DNA of 64,000 nt from Betaproteobacteria bacterium (GTDB lineage Bacteria > Pseudomonadota > Gammaproteobacteria > Burkholderiales > Casimicrobiaceae): contig BOKS01000006.1 in NCBI GenBank assembly GCA_016861105.1, positions 1-64,000 of the forward strand, in the 5' to 3' direction. Below the pieces are notes generated by a model. It had not been told where the DNA came from. It was given only the letters and a program-made list of their open reading frames with translations, and did no database searches. Of the stretch, positions 46,720 to 56,073 are shown in pieces. The translations under genes were made by a program, and so were the position numbers. Numbering within the stretch: position 1 is the first letter of the stretch; each line of letters starts with the position of its first letter.

Positions 46720-47326
46720 CGGTGCGGCCGAGGCTTGCGAGGAGGCGGCGCCAGCGGGTGGCGATCGTCGCGTCGACGGCCGCCTGCTCGGCATCGACGA
46801 GGCAGCCGCCCGGCGCGACCGCCGGGTCGGGCACGAGGGCCACGTGCGGACCGGCGTGATCCTCGGGAAGCACGGTTCGGACCAGCGCGGCGTCCGCCGG
46901 GTTGAGCCGCAGCTCGATGTGGCGGGTCGCCTGCGGGAGCTGCGACAGGGCCGCCGCGACGATCGGCAGCACGAGCTCGCGCCGCACGGACAGGGCCTGG
47001 CCGAGCAGCTGCCGGGCGAAGACGAGCGCGAGGTCCAGCACCTCGTCGGCGAGCCGCTGCTCGCGGCCGCCGGCCGCCTCGCCCACGCGTTCGACGAGTG
47101 CGCGCAGCCGCTCGACGTCGGCCGCGGCGGCGGCGAGCCCGGCCGCGTAGCCCTGCTCGCGCGCCTGCGCCTCGGCGCGTGCCGCGAGGTCGGCGGCTTC
47201 GCGCGCGGCCGCCTCGCGCGCCGCCGCCTGCGGATCCGGAGGCGGCGGCAGGTCCCCGAGCGAGCCGAGCTCCCAGCGCTGCCACGCGGACAGGCGCTCG
47301 CGCGGCGCGCCCTCAGACATAGGCAT
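46697..47326 (-). CDS. fliH: flagellar assembly protein FliH
   Basis: 209 residues. An N-terminal WQRWELG and a proline stretch are followed by a long Ala/Glu helix (about 33-80) with a GxxxG-like [11 protein letters not shown] globular C-terminus follows that binds the FliI N-terminus. ATG 47326 (MPMSEG) and ATG 47320 are both possible. It overlaps fliG by about 14 bases and fliI by 23. Confidence 0.92.
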   Translation of the reverse strand: MPMSEGAPRERLSAWQRWELGSLGDLPPPPDPQAAAREAAAREAADLAARAEAQAREQGYAAGLAAAAADVERLRALVERVGEAAGGREQRLADEVLDLALVFARQLLGQALSVRRELVLPIVAAALSQLPQATRHIELRLNPADAALVRTVLPEDHAGPHVALVPDPAVAPGGCLVDAEQAAVDATIATRWRRLLASLGRTDDWLEPA

Positions 47327-48308
47327 TGTCGGCCTTGCCGCCGATGGCCACGGTGCCTTCCTCGGCCATGCGGCGGACGATCTTCAGGATCTCCTTCTGC
47401 TCGGCCTCGACCTCGGAGACGCGCACCGGCCCCTTCGCCTCGAGGTCGTCGCGCAGCATCTCCGCGGCGCGCTGCGACATGTTGCGGAAGATCTTGTCGC
47501 GCAGCGATTCGGGCGCGCCGCGCAGCGCGACGATCAGCGACTCGGACTGCACCTCGCGCAGCAGCGCCTGGATCGAGCGGTCGTCGAGGTCGAGCAGGTT
47601 CTCGAACACGAACATCTCGTCCATGATCTGCTGCGCGAGGTCGGCGTCGTGCTCGCGCACCGCGTCGAGCACGGCGGTCTCGACCGACGCGTTCATGAAG
47701 TTCATGATCTCCGCCGCCGTGCGCACGCCGCCGAGCGGCCGCTTGCGCACCGGCGCGCCGCCGGAGAGCAGCTTCTCCAGCACGTCGTTCAGCTCGCGCA
47801 GCGCCGTCGGCTGGATCGAGTCGAGCGTGGCGATGCGCAGCAGGACGTCGTTGCGCGTGCGCTCCTGGAGCTCGGCGAGGACCTCGCTCGCCTGGTCGCG
47901 CTCGAGGTGCACGAGCACCGAGGCGATGATCTGCGGGTGCTCGCTGCCGAGGAGCTCGGCGACGCTGGCCGCGTCCATCCACTTGAGGCTCTCGATCCCC
48001 GACGACTCGCCGCCCTGCAGGATGCGGTCGAGCAGGAAGGCCGCGCGGTCGTCGCCCAGCGCGCGCGTGAGCACGGCGCGCAGATAGCCGTCGGTGTCCA
48101 TGCCGAGCGAGGTGTGGCGCTCGGACTCGACCTCGAAGCGCAGCAGCACGTCCTCGATGCGGTCGCGCGTGACGCCCGCGAGCTGCGACATCGCCGTGCC
48201 GATCCTCTGCACCTCCTTGGGCGAGAGGTGGCGCATCACCTGCGCCGCTTCCTCCTCGCCGACGGACAGCAGCAGGATCGCGCTGTTCTGCAGGCCCGCG
48301 TCATCCAT
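47313..48308 (-). CDS. fliG: flagellar motor switch protein FliG
   Basis: 331 residues. The N-terminal domain binds FliF ([21 protein letters not shown]). The middle has the EHPQ motif ([14 protein letters not shown], about 120-133). The C-terminal charged helix that contacts the stator contains [16 protein letters not shown] and [13 protein letters not shown]. It overlaps fliF by 8 bases. Confidence 0.98.
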   Translation of the reverse strand: MDDAGLQNSAILLLSVGEEEAAQVMRHLSPKEVQRIGTAMSQLAGVTRDRIEDVLLRFEVESERHTSLGMDTDGYLRAVLTRALGDDRAAFLLDRILQGGESSGIESLKWMDAASVAELLGSEHPQIIASVLVHLERDQASEVLAELQERTRNDVLLRIATLDSIQPTALRELNDVLEKLLSGGAPVRKRPLGGVRTAAEIMNFMNASVETAVLDAVREHDADLAQQIMDEMFVFENLLDLDDRSIQALLREVQSESLIVALRGAPESLRDKIFRNMSQRAAEMLRDDLEAKGPVRVSEVEAEQKEILKIVRRMAEEGTVAIGGKADNAYV

Positions 48309-49947
48309 TCTGGCCGACCCACGACTTGACGACGTTGGCGACGATCTTCGGATCCTCGCGCGCGAGGCGGCGGGCGCGCGCGAGCGGGTCCTCGCCGGGC
48401 GGCTGCGGCTGCGCGCCGGCAGGGATGTGCTGCCCGGTCAGCGCGGGCTCGGTGGGCGGCGGCAGCGGCACGCGCTCGGCGGCGCGGCGCAGCGCGGGGC
48501 GCAGCACGCCGAAGACGAGGTAGGCGATCAGCAGCGCGAAGAGCAGGTAGCGTCCGCCGTCCTTCGCCATCGCGACCGTGTCCGGCTGCTTCCACAGCGG
48601 CAGCTCGGGCACCTCGACGCGCTCCGGCTCGCTGAACGCCGCGTTGACCACGTTGAGCGAGTCGCCGCGTTCCTTGCTGAAGCCCATCGCCTCGCGCACC
48701 AGCGCGGAGAGCTTTTCCATGTCCTCCGCCGGCAGCGGGGCGTAGGCGGCCTTGCCGTCGGCGCCGACCGTGCGCTTGTGGTTGACGACGACCGCCGCGG
48801 TGAGGCGCTTCACCTGGCCGGAGGCCGCGCGCGTGTGCTGGATCGTCTTGTCGACCTCGAAGGCCACCGACTCGTCCTTGCGCGCGCTCACCGGACCGCT
48901 GGCGGCGGTCTGCGCCGCGGTCGTCGCCGCGGCCTTGGGATCGATCGGTGCGGTCGGCGTCGGCGGAGGCTGGTTCGACAGCGCGCCGGGCACGCCCGCC
49001 GCGCCGGCCGCGCCGCTCGTCGTCGACTCCGACAGCTGCAGCTGGCGCCGCGCGGCCGCGGCCGGGTCGGCGTTGGGCTTGAACGTCTCGGCGACCTGCT
49101 CGGTGCGCGAGAAGTCGACGTCGGCGGTGACCTGGACGCGCGCGTTGCCACGCCCGACGATCGGCTCGAGGATGTCGACGATGCGCGCGATCGTCGCCTG
49201 CTCGATCTGGCGGACGTAGTCGAGGGCGTTGGCGTCGAGCGCGCCGTCGCGCCCGTCCTTGCGCTGCGACAGCAGCGCGCCGTTCTGGTCGATGACGTTC
49301 ACGCTGTCGGGGTTGAGCTGCGGGACGCTGCTCGCGACCAGGTGCACGATGCCGGCGATCTGCGCGCGGTCGAGCGTGCGGCCGGCGTGCAGCGTCAGCA
49401 GCACCGAGGCCGTGGGCGTCTGCGTGTCGCGCACGAACACCGACGGCTTGGGGATCGCGAGGTGGACGCGGGCCGAGGCGACCGCGGCGAGCGACTGGAT
49501 CGACCGGGCGAGCTCCCCTTCGAGGCCGCGCTGGTAGTTGATCTGCTCCTGGAACTGCGTGGCGCCGAACTTCTGGTTGTCGACCAGCTCGAAGCCGACC
49601 GTGCCGCCCTTCGGCAGGCCCTGCGAGGCGAGGCGCAGGCGCATCTCGTGGACGCGGTCGGCGGGCACGAGGATCGCGCCGCCGCCGTCGGCGAACTTGT
49701 AGGGCACGTTGAGTTGCGACAGCGCGGCGATCGTCGCGCCGCCGTCGCGATCCGAGAGGTTGCCGAACAGCACGCGCCAGTCCGGCTCGCGGGCGTACAG
49801 CCAGGCGCCGACGACGATCGCGACGGCGGCCGCCGCGCCGAGCATCAGCGACAGCTTCTGGCCGATCGGCAGGCGCGCGAACTGCGGGACCACGCCGGTC
49901 GGCTGTGGCAGGGCGGCAGGGGCGTTTGCAGGGGCGGTCGCTTCCAC
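48301..49947 (-). CDS. fliF: flagellar MS-ring protein FliF
   Basis: 548 residues (GTG start). There are two membrane segments, about 32-51 and about 455-475. The ring-building motifs follow, with the C-terminal KIVANVVKSWV segment that binds FliG. It is the base on which the flagellum is built and the first gene of the minus-strand run through fliR. A sigma-54-like site lies about 120 bp upstream. fliE is divergent rather than in the same operon. Confidence 0.97.
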   Translation of the reverse strand: MEATAPANAPAALPQPTGVVPQFARLPIGQKLSLMLGAAAAVAIVVGAWLYAREPDWRVLFGNLSDRDGGATIAALSQLNVPYKFADGGGAILVPADRVHEMRLRLASQGLPKGGTVGFELVDNQKFGATQFQEQINYQRGLEGELARSIQSLAAVASARVHLAIPKPSVFVRDTQTPTASVLLTLHAGRTLDRAQIAGIVHLVASSVPQLNPDSVNVIDQNGALLSQRKDGRDGALDANALDYVRQIEQATIARIVDILEPIVGRGNARVQVTADVDFSRTEQVAETFKPNADPAAAARRQLQLSESTTSGAAGAAGVPGALSNQPPPTPTAPIDPKAAATTAAQTAASGPVSARKDESVAFEVDKTIQHTRAASGQVKRLTAAVVVNHKRTVGADGKAAYAPLPAEDMEKLSALVREAMGFSKERGDSLNVVNAAFSEPERVEVPELPLWKQPDTVAMAKDGGRYLLFALLIAYLVFGVLRPALRRAAERVPLPPPTEPALTGQHIPAGAQPQPPGEDPLARARRLAREDPKIVANVVKSWVGQNG

Positions 49948-50064
49948 GGTCGGGTCACGGAGTGCCGGAACGAGCGGGATTGTGCGGCGGCCGCGCAAGC
50001 CCCGATCGGGCGAGCAGGCGAGGGTTTTGCGCGCATTTCCGGCGCTTGCGCGCCGCCGCGCGGG

Positions 50065-50079
50065 GCTAGAGTGGCGCCA
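50065..50079 (-). promoter_or_regulatory. possible sigma-54-type promoter upstream of fliF
   Basis: On the minus strand TGGCGCC-ACTC-TAGC keeps TGGC and GC with the correct 10-bp distance but departs at several positions. The leader would be about 106 nt. It is weak compared with the sites at 19999 and 20935. Confidence 0.3.
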
Positions 50080-50108
50080 GTCCCTGCGGGGCCCAAGGAC
50101 CGCCGACC

Positions 50109-50471
50109 ATGCCCATCGATCCCGTCGCCATGGACGCGCTGCTCGCGAAGATGAACGCGATGCGCGACACGATCCAGCACACGGGTGCCGCGCTCGGCGG
50201 GCCCGGCGCAGCGGCGGGTGCGGACGGTCCCGGCTCGGCAGCCGCGCCGGCCGACTTCGCCGCCGCCCTGAAGGCGTCGATCGCCGAGGTGGACGCGGCG
50301 CAGAAGGCCTCCGCCGCCGCGACACAGCGCTTCCAGCTCGGCGACCCGAAGGTGAGCCTCGAGGAGACGATGGTCGCGATGGCCAAGGCGAACATCTCGT
50401 TCCAGCAGATGGTCCAGGTCCGCAACAAGGTCGTCGCCGCGTACCAGGACATCATGAACATGCCGATCTGA
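50109..50471 (+). CDS. fliE: flagellar hook-basal body complex protein FliE
   Basis: 120 residues. The C-terminal half carries the FliE signature (FQLGDPKVSLEETMVAMAKAN, then VRNKVVAAYQDIMNMPI). It joins the MS-ring to the proximal rod and is the first exported substrate. In many bacteria fliE leads the fliF operon; here it is divergent from fliF with a 161-bp shared upstream region. Two tandem hairpins follow its stop. Confidence 0.96.
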   Translation: MPIDPVAMDALLAKMNAMRDTIQHTGAALGGPGAAAGADGPGSAAAPADFAAALKASIAEVDAAQKASAAATQRFQLGDPKVSLEETMVAMAKANISFQQMVQVRNKVVAAYQDIMNMPI

Positions 50472-50478
50472 GATCGAC

Positions 50479-50512
50479 AGCCTGCCGCTGCAGGCTCGGC
50501 CAGGCTGCCGAG
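50479..50512 (+). terminator. two abutting stem-loops after fliE
   Basis: AGCCTGC-CGCT-GCAGGCT (50479-50496) is a perfect 7-bp stem. CTCGGC-N6-GCCGAG (50495-50512) follows and shares two bases with it. No T-tract follows, so they are either a weak terminator or 3'-end protection of fliE mRNA. The rest of the gap to 50692 holds nothing I recognise. Confidence 0.35.
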
Positions 50513-50692
50513 GGAAACCCGACCGCCTCCGCCGTAGAGGTCGTCAAGGGTTCGCCCGACAGGCCCCCAAGAGGAAACGCCAGAACCGGCGCCATCCCGC
50601 GGCGTATCTCCCATCGGGGAAGGCGTCGGCGACCCCGAAACGGCCACCTCGGGCGGCTCACGACCCGATGCGCGTTGCGCCGAGGCGCACGC

Positions 50693-52111
50693 TCACCGCT
50701 CGTCGAGTGTGCGCAGGCGGAACGCGAGGATCGATTCGATCCGCGCCGCGGTGGCGAGGAGTGCGGCTTCGGCGCGTGGCGGCGCGACCAGCTGCAGGCC
50801 GACCGGCAGGCCCGCGTCCGTGAGACCGCAGGGGAGCGAAAGGACCGGGCATCCGAGCAGGCTCAGCACGAACGCCGGCGCCGCCCAGTCGAAATAGGTG
50901 TCGAAGCGCTCGCCGCGGAATTCGGCGGGGAAGCGCTGGTCGGCATCGAACGGGGGCATGATCGTGGTCGGCAGCGCGAGGACTGCGTGCCGCTCCAGCA
51001 GCGCGAGCGCGTGGGCCAGGAAGACGCCGCGCTCGCGCTCCGCGCGCGCGAGCGCCGCGCCGTCGAGCGCGAGTCCCTGGGCGATGTTGTCCCGGAGCTC
51101 CGGCTTCATGGCGGCGCGCTGCGCATCGTCGAGTCCGCCGAGGTCGGCGGCGAGATAGGCGGCACGCAGGGCCCGGAAGCTCGCGCAGGCTTCGCGCGTG
51201 ACGAGGTCGACCGGCGGGCAGCCGATGCCCGTCGCCTCGATGTGCACGATCGCCGCGCGCACGACCCGCTCGATGGCGGGATCGAGCGGCAGCAGCCCGC
51301 CCAGCGCGAGGTCGCAGCCGATCGAGGTCGCGACCGGTCCGTCGAGCGCGTCGACGAAGCGACCGACGGGTGCGGGGAGCGACAGCGGATCGCGCGCGTC
51401 CGGGCCGGCGAGCGCGTCGAGCATCAGCGCGACGTCGCCCACGCTGCGCGCCATCGGCCCGACCACGTTGAGCGTCTGATACGGCACGCGCTGCGGGCCG
51501 TGCGGGACGCGGCCGAGGCTCGGCCGCAGGCCGACCACGCCGCAGAACGCGGCGGGAATGCGCAGGCTGCCCCCCAGGTCCGAGCCGTCGGCGAGCCAGG
51601 CCATGCCGGTGGCGAGCGCCACGGCCGAGCCGCCGGACGATCCGCCGCAGGTGAGGCGCGGATCCCAGGGGTTGCGCGTGATCCCGTGCACGTCGTTGAA
51701 CGTCTGCGCGCCCGCGGCGAACTCGGGTGTGTTGCTCTTGCCGACCACGATCGCGCCCATCTCCTCGAGGCGCTCGACGTGCCAGGCCGACGAGGCCGGC
51801 ACGTGATCGGCGAACGCGGTCGACCCGAAGGTCGTGCGTGCGCCGGCGACCGGGTGCGTGTCCTTGACGACGATCGGCAGGCCGGCGAGCCAGCGCGGGT
51901 CGGACAGGCGCACGGCGCGTTCGGCGCGGACGCGCTCGCAGGCCGCGCGCGCGCGCGCCGGCAGGCGCGTGGGCACGGCATTGAGCTCGCCGTCGCGCGT
52001 GTCCATGCGCGCGAACGCGAGCGCCACGAGGTCGGCGGGGTCGAGCGACCCGGCACGCAGCGCCGCGACCGCGCGTTGCGCCGACCAGCGCCAGGGCTCG
52101 TCCGCGGCCAT
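50693..52111 (-). CDS. amidase signature family hydrolase
   Basis: 472 residues. The Ser-cisSer-Lys triad is complete: Lys83 (VVKDTHP), cis-Ser158 in GGSSGG, and nucleophile Ser182 in GSDLGGS. It hydrolyses a carboxamide or related bond in the cytoplasm. It is the last gene of a TRAP transporter operon, starting 4 bp after the permease stop. It may therefore act on the imported compound. It resembles generic AtzF/GatA-like amidases but has no gatB/gatC neighbours. Confidence 0.9.
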   Translation of the reverse strand: MAADEPWRWSAQRAVAALRAGSLDPADLVALAFARMDTRDGELNAVPTRLPARARAACERVRAERAVRLSDPRWLAGLPIVVKDTHPVAGARTTFGSTAFADHVPASSAWHVERLEEMGAIVVGKSNTPEFAAGAQTFNDVHGITRNPWDPRLTCGGSSGGSAVALATGMAWLADGSDLGGSLRIPAAFCGVVGLRPSLGRVPHGPQRVPYQTLNVVGPMARSVGDVALMLDALAGPDARDPLSLPAPVGRFVDALDGPVATSIGCDLALGGLLPLDPAIERVVRAAIVHIEATGIGCPPVDLVTREACASFRALRAAYLAADLGGLDDAQRAAMKPELRDNIAQGLALDGAALARAERERGVFLAHALALLERHAVLALPTTIMPPFDADQRFPAEFRGERFDTYFDWAAPAFVLSLLGCPVLSLPCGLTDAGLPVGLQLVAPPRAEAALLATAARIESILAFRLRTLDER

Positions 52112-52115
52112 GGGG

Positions 52116-53390
52116 TCAGCCGGTGAGGAGCCGGGCCGGCCAGAGGATGATGGCCGGAAACAAGGCCATCGCCACGAGCACGACGAGGTTCACCGCGTAC
52201 ATCGGCAACGCCGCGATCGCGAGGCGCTCGATCGGCACTTTCGAGACCTGCGCGGTCGCGAACAGGCAGGAGCCGACGGGCGGGGTCGCGAGGCCCATCG
52301 ACAGCACGCAGACGAGGTAGACGACGAAGTGCAGCGGATCGACGCCGACGGCCTTCATCGCGGGCAGGAGGATGGGAACGAGGATCAGGCTCGCGGCGAT
52401 GATGTCCATGAACATGCCGATGACGACCAGCGCGACGCCGGTCAGCAGCATCACCATGTCCGGATCGGTCGTGAGTGCCAGCAACGCGCTGGTCATCCGC
52501 GCCGGCAGCCCGTCGACCGTGAACACGTAGGTGGCCACGCCCGCCGTCATCATGATGAGGAGCACGGTACCCGCCATCCGGCCGGCGCGCGCGCACAGCG
52601 CGGGCAGCGCGGCCAGCGGCATCGAGCGGTAGAAAAGGCGCGCCACGACGACCGTGTAGAGCACCGCGAGACCGGCCGCCTCGGTGGGCGTGACGACGCC
52701 GCTGAACATCCCGCCGAGGATGATGATCGGCGCGCCGGTGGCCGGCAGCGAGCGCAGCACCGTGCGCCACGCTTCGGCGAAGGGGACGCGCACCGGCGCC
52801 CCGAAGCCGCGCCGCCGGCTCACCGAGCCGTTGAGCAGCAGGAGCCCGCCGCCGAGCAGCAAGGCCGGCCCGAGTCCGCCGGCGAGCGCGGCGCCGATCG
52901 ACTCGCCCGCCGCGGCAGCAACGATGATCATGAGGATGCTCGGGGGGACGATGGAGGCGAGCGTCGCGGTGATCATGGTGAGCGCGGCGCTGTACTCGCG
53001 AGGGTAGCCGCGCTCGGTCATCGCGCGGATCTCGAGCGGTCCCAGGCTCGCGACGTCGGCGACGGCGGAACCGGAGATGCCGCCGAAGACGAAGCTGCCG
53101 ACGATGTTGACGTGTCCGAGCCCGCCCCGCAGGCGGCCGACCAGCGCTTCCGCCGCGCCGAAGATCTGCTCCGACAGCCGCCCCTGCTCCATGACGTGCC
53201 CCGCGAGGATGAACAGCGGGATCGCCACGAGGAGGAAGCTGTCCACCGACGTGTACATGAACTGCGCCACCATCAGGATCGGCTGGTCGTAGACGAGCAG
53301 CGTCAGCATCGCGGCGGCGCCGAGCGAGACGGCCACCGGTATGCCCGCGAGCGCGAGCAGGCCGAACAGCCCGATCATGAACAGGCTCAC
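52116..53390 (-). CDS. TRAP transporter large permease (DctM-type)
   Basis: 424 residues, about twelve membrane segments, with family stretches HVNIVGSFVFGGISGSAVAD and PPSILMIIVAAAAGESI. It forms the sodium-driven channel of a TRAP importer. The GTG start (VSLFMIG) overlaps the DctQ stop (GTGA). An upstream in-frame ATG-like start would extend into dctQ and is not used. Confidence 0.93.
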   Translation of the reverse strand: MSLFMIGLFGLLALAGIPVAVSLGAAAMLTLLVYDQPILMVAQFMYTSVDSFLLVAIPLFILAGHVMEQGRLSEQIFGAAEALVGRLRGGLGHVNIVGSFVFGGISGSAVADVASLGPLEIRAMTERGYPREYSAALTMITATLASIVPPSILMIIVAAAAGESIGAALAGGLGPALLLGGGLLLLNGSVSRRRGFGAPVRVPFAEAWRTVLRSLPATGAPIIILGGMFSGVVTPTEAAGLAVLYTVVVARLFYRSMPLAALPALCARAGRMAGTVLLIMMTAGVATYVFTVDGLPARMTSALLALTTDPDMVMLLTGVALVVIGMFMDIIAASLILVPILLPAMKAVGVDPLHFVVYLVCVLSMGLATPPVGSCLFATAQVSKVPIERLAIAALPMYAVNLVVLVAMALFPAIILWPARLLTG

Positions 53391-53947
53391 GTCCGCGCAT
53401 CCTCCGGACCCGAGCACGGCGCGAGACCTTCACGCTCGAGCGCCACGCGCGTCGACCGGTCGACGTAGGCGGTGACGAGGGTCGCGAACACAGCGAGGAC
53501 ACACGCGATCAGCATCGGCAGCGAGGCGACGTACATGCCCACGCCGAGCACCGCCGAGCGCTCGCCGAAACGCAGCTGCTGCGCGACGAAGCCGGCGGCG
53601 TGCCAGCCCGCCACGCAGAAGAAGGCCACGCCGGCGGCCACGTAGAGGTGCACGGCGAACGCGGGTCCGAGCCGGCGCAGCAGGGGCAGCAGGAGCGCGA
53701 TGCGCGGGTGCTCGAGCCGGCGGAACCCGCAGGCCATGCCGAGGAACGCGGTCCACAGGAACAGGAAGCGCGACAGTTCCTCCGTCCAGGGCACGGACGC
53801 GCCGGCGAGCCGCGACACGACCTGCGCGCCGACCGTGAGCGCCAGGACGGCGACGCAGGCGAGCAGCACGGCGTCGACGATGCGCCAGACGACGGCGTCG
53901 AGCGCGAGCACCGACCGCGCGAACGGCGAGACGGGACCTGCGGCCAC
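53387..53947 (-). CDS. TRAP transporter small permease (DctQ-type)
   Basis: 186 residues (GTG start) with four membrane helices and the DctQ signature VPWTEELSRFLFLWTAFLG (about 53-71). It associates with the large permease encoded next. The gene lies 39 bp after the binding protein gene. Confidence 0.92.
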   Translation of the reverse strand: MAAGPVSPFARSVLALDAVVWRIVDAVLLACVAVLALTVGAQVVSRLAGASVPWTEELSRFLFLWTAFLGMACGFRRLEHPRIALLLPLLRRLGPAFAVHLYVAAGVAFFCVAGWHAAGFVAQQLRFGERSAVLGVGMYVASLPMLIACVLAVFATLVTAYVDRSTRVALEREGLAPCSGPEDART

Positions 53948-53986
53948 GCGGTCCGCGCGGAGACGATCCGGCGCGATCGGCGCCGC

Positions 53987-55018
53987 CTACCTGCGCCCGA
54001 GGAACGCCAGGCCCTGCTGCAGGAAGTCCTTTCCGACCATCGACTCGAACTGCGGGTACAGGTCCTGCGCGATCTTCTGCAGCTTCGCCTTCTCGCCGGG
54101 CGCGAGTTCGTTCACCGTCATGCCGCGCTTCTTGAGCTCGCCGATGATCTTCTGCTCCTCGGCGATGTCCGTGGTCGCCTTGAACGCGGCCGCCTCGCGC
54201 GCGGCCTCCATGAGGCCGCTGCGCACGTCGGCTGGCAGGCCGCTCCACGCCGCCCTGTTGGCCGCGAGGATGAACGCGTCGCCGATGTGGCCGGTGAGGC
54301 TCAGCTGCTTCTGCACCTCGTAGAAGCGGTTGTTGAACGGCACCTCGACCGGGTTCTCCTGCCCGTCGATCACCTTGAGCTGCAGCGCGGTGTAGACCTC
54401 CGGGAAGGCCATCGGCGTCGGATTCGCGCCGACCGCCTGGAAGAACTTCACGAACAGCTGGTTGTTCGGCACGCGGATCTTGAGCCCCTTGAACCCGTCC
54501 GCGGTCGTGATCGGCTGCTCGCGCGTCGTCGTGTGGCGGAAGGTGCGGAGCGCCATCGCGAGCCCCTCGACGTTGATGCGCTCCAGCGAACGCAGCATCG
54601 TCTGCCCGGGCGCGCCGGCCATGAACTTCTGCAGCTCGTCGTAGTTCGAGAACAGGTACGGCAGGCTCATGATGTTGATGCGCGGCTCGAACGAGGCAAA
54701 GACGTTCGACGCGAGCATCACCATCTGCAGCGCGCCGGCCCCGAGCTGGTTGACCGCCGCGTTCTGGTTGCCGCCGAAGAGCACGCCGTCGGGATGGACC
54801 TGGATCGTGACGCGCCCCTTCGTCTTCGCCGCGGCGAGCTCGGCGAACCGGGTCGCGGTCACGCCCACCGACGAGTTCGCGGGGTCGCCGTGCGCGAGGC
54901 GGAACGTCGTGGTGGCCTGCGCGCGCAGCACGGCGGGCGCGGCGAGCGCGACGGCGCCTGCGGCGAGGACGAGGCGGCGGCGCGGGCTGGCCGGGGTGGA
55001 AACGCGGCGAGTGGTCAT
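53987..55018 (-). CDS. TRAP transporter substrate-binding protein (DctP-type)
   Basis: 343 residues with a signal peptide carrying a triple Arg (SPRRRLVLAAG), possibly Tat, cleaved near AQA (about 35). The mature start TTFRLAHGDP and GLKIRVPNNQLFVKFFQAVG with the substrate-binding Arg (about 186) are typical of DctP. It delivers a small carboxylate or related solute to the permeases in the periplasm. The ligand is unknown; the linked amidase suggests an amide-containing compound. Confidence 0.93.
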   Translation of the reverse strand: MTTRRVSTPASPRRRLVLAAGAVALAAPAVLRAQATTTFRLAHGDPANSSVGVTATRFAELAAAKTKGRVTIQVHPDGVLFGGNQNAAVNQLGAGALQMVMLASNVFASFEPRINIMSLPYLFSNYDELQKFMAGAPGQTMLRSLERINVEGLAMALRTFRHTTTREQPITTADGFKGLKIRVPNNQLFVKFFQAVGANPTPMAFPEVYTALQLKVIDGQENPVEVPFNNRFYEVQKQLSLTGHIGDAFILAANRAAWSGLPADVRSGLMEAAREAAAFKATTDIAEEQKIIGELKKRGMTVNELAPGEKAKLQKIAQDLYPQFESMVGKDFLQQGLAFLGRR

Positions 55019-55059
55019 CGGCTGGGCTCCAGGAGGGCGGGGGCGGGACGGCGGGCGCG

Positions 55060-55746
55060 CTAGTTCGGTTCGTGGGGACGGACGAGTTCGTCCCAGGTGT
55101 GCGCGGCATGATCCTTGAGCAGGGCCCCGAGGCGCGCCGCGTCGCGCGCACGCAGCGCGTCGACGAAGCCCTGGTGCTCCTCGATGGCGACCAGCCAGCG
55201 GCGCTCGCTCGCGTTCGGCAGGTAGAGCTCGCGCACCACACGGCGGCGCAGGCTGCGGTGGACGCGCGCGATCTCGCGGTTGCCGGCGAGGCGCACGATC
55301 TCCGCGTGGATCCACTCGTTGTTCTTGAAGTACGCGAGCATGTCGCCGCGGCGGTAGTCGTCGACCATCGAGTCGTGGCGCGCCGCGACCACCTCGATGG
55401 CGCTCGCCGCGGCCCGCTCGCACGCGAGCGCGCCGGCCATCGCCTCGAGGCCGCCCAGCAGCTCGAGGATCTCGCGGATCTCGGAGCGCCCGAGCTTCGT
55501 GACGCGCGCGCCCTTGCGCGGACTGAGCACGACCATGCCCTCGGCCTGCAGCACGAGCAGCGCCTCGCGCAGCGGGGTGCGGGAGATGTCCAGCTTCTCG
55601 CAGATGACGCGTTCGTTGATCCGCTCGTCGGGCGAAAGCGACCCGTCCGCGATCATGTCGAGCAGTCGCTCGACCACTTCGAGGTGCAGCGCGGGGCGGC
55701 GGATCCGAAGGCCGGAAGGCGCGGCGTCGGGATGCGGTTGGATCAT
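55060..55746 (-). CDS. GntR family regulator with FCD domain
   Basis: 228 residues. A winged helix (about 20-85, ERINERVICEKLDISRTPLREALLVL) is followed by an all-helical FCD ligand domain whose metal/ligand residues include Asp and His in DSMVDDYRR and EWIHAEIVRL. It most likely controls the TRAP/amidase genes that follow on the same strand after 41 bp, and itself. The ligand is probably the transported compound. Confidence 0.92.
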   Translation of the reverse strand: MIQPHPDAAPSGLRIRRPALHLEVVERLLDMIADGSLSPDERINERVICEKLDISRTPLREALLVLQAEGMVVLSPRKGARVTKLGRSEIREILELLGGLEAMAGALACERAAASAIEVVAARHDSMVDDYRRGDMLAYFKNNEWIHAEIVRLAGNREIARVHRSLRRRVVRELYLPNASERRWLVAIEEHQGFVDALRARDAARLGALLKDHAAHTWDELVRPHEPN

Positions 55747-56073
55747 GCCGGGATGGTACAGGAATGCCGCGATTTTGTATTTTCAATTCTTCATCGATGT
55801 ACACGACAGACCACGGAGTATGACTATTGAACAATCAATGGCTTACCAAACCACGACACCGCGAGGCGCTGGCCCGTCGGTCCAGCCGGGGTGCGCGCGG
55901 CGTGAGGAACCCGAGGGATGACGGGGCGTGTCGCACCACGGGCGAGGGCAGCGCGGCGGGATCGACGGCGTCCACCAGCCATCGCCCCGGGGGTGCGAAC
56001 GTGATTCGATGCGCGTGGCGAGCCAGGGACCGGGGGGTGCGGCGGGGCGCTTGCGGCCACCCGCGACGCCCGG
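55747..56073. promoter_or_regulatory. 327-bp region upstream of the GntR/TRAP operon with an AT-rich core
   Basis: Bases about 55770-55850 are far more AT-rich than anything around them. ATTGAACAATCAAT at 55826-55839 has 5-bp inverted arms. These are the likely promoter and operator area of the GntR gene; no confident -35/-10 pair stands out. The remaining 200 bp, toward ycgR, shows nothing I can name. Confidence 0.45.
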
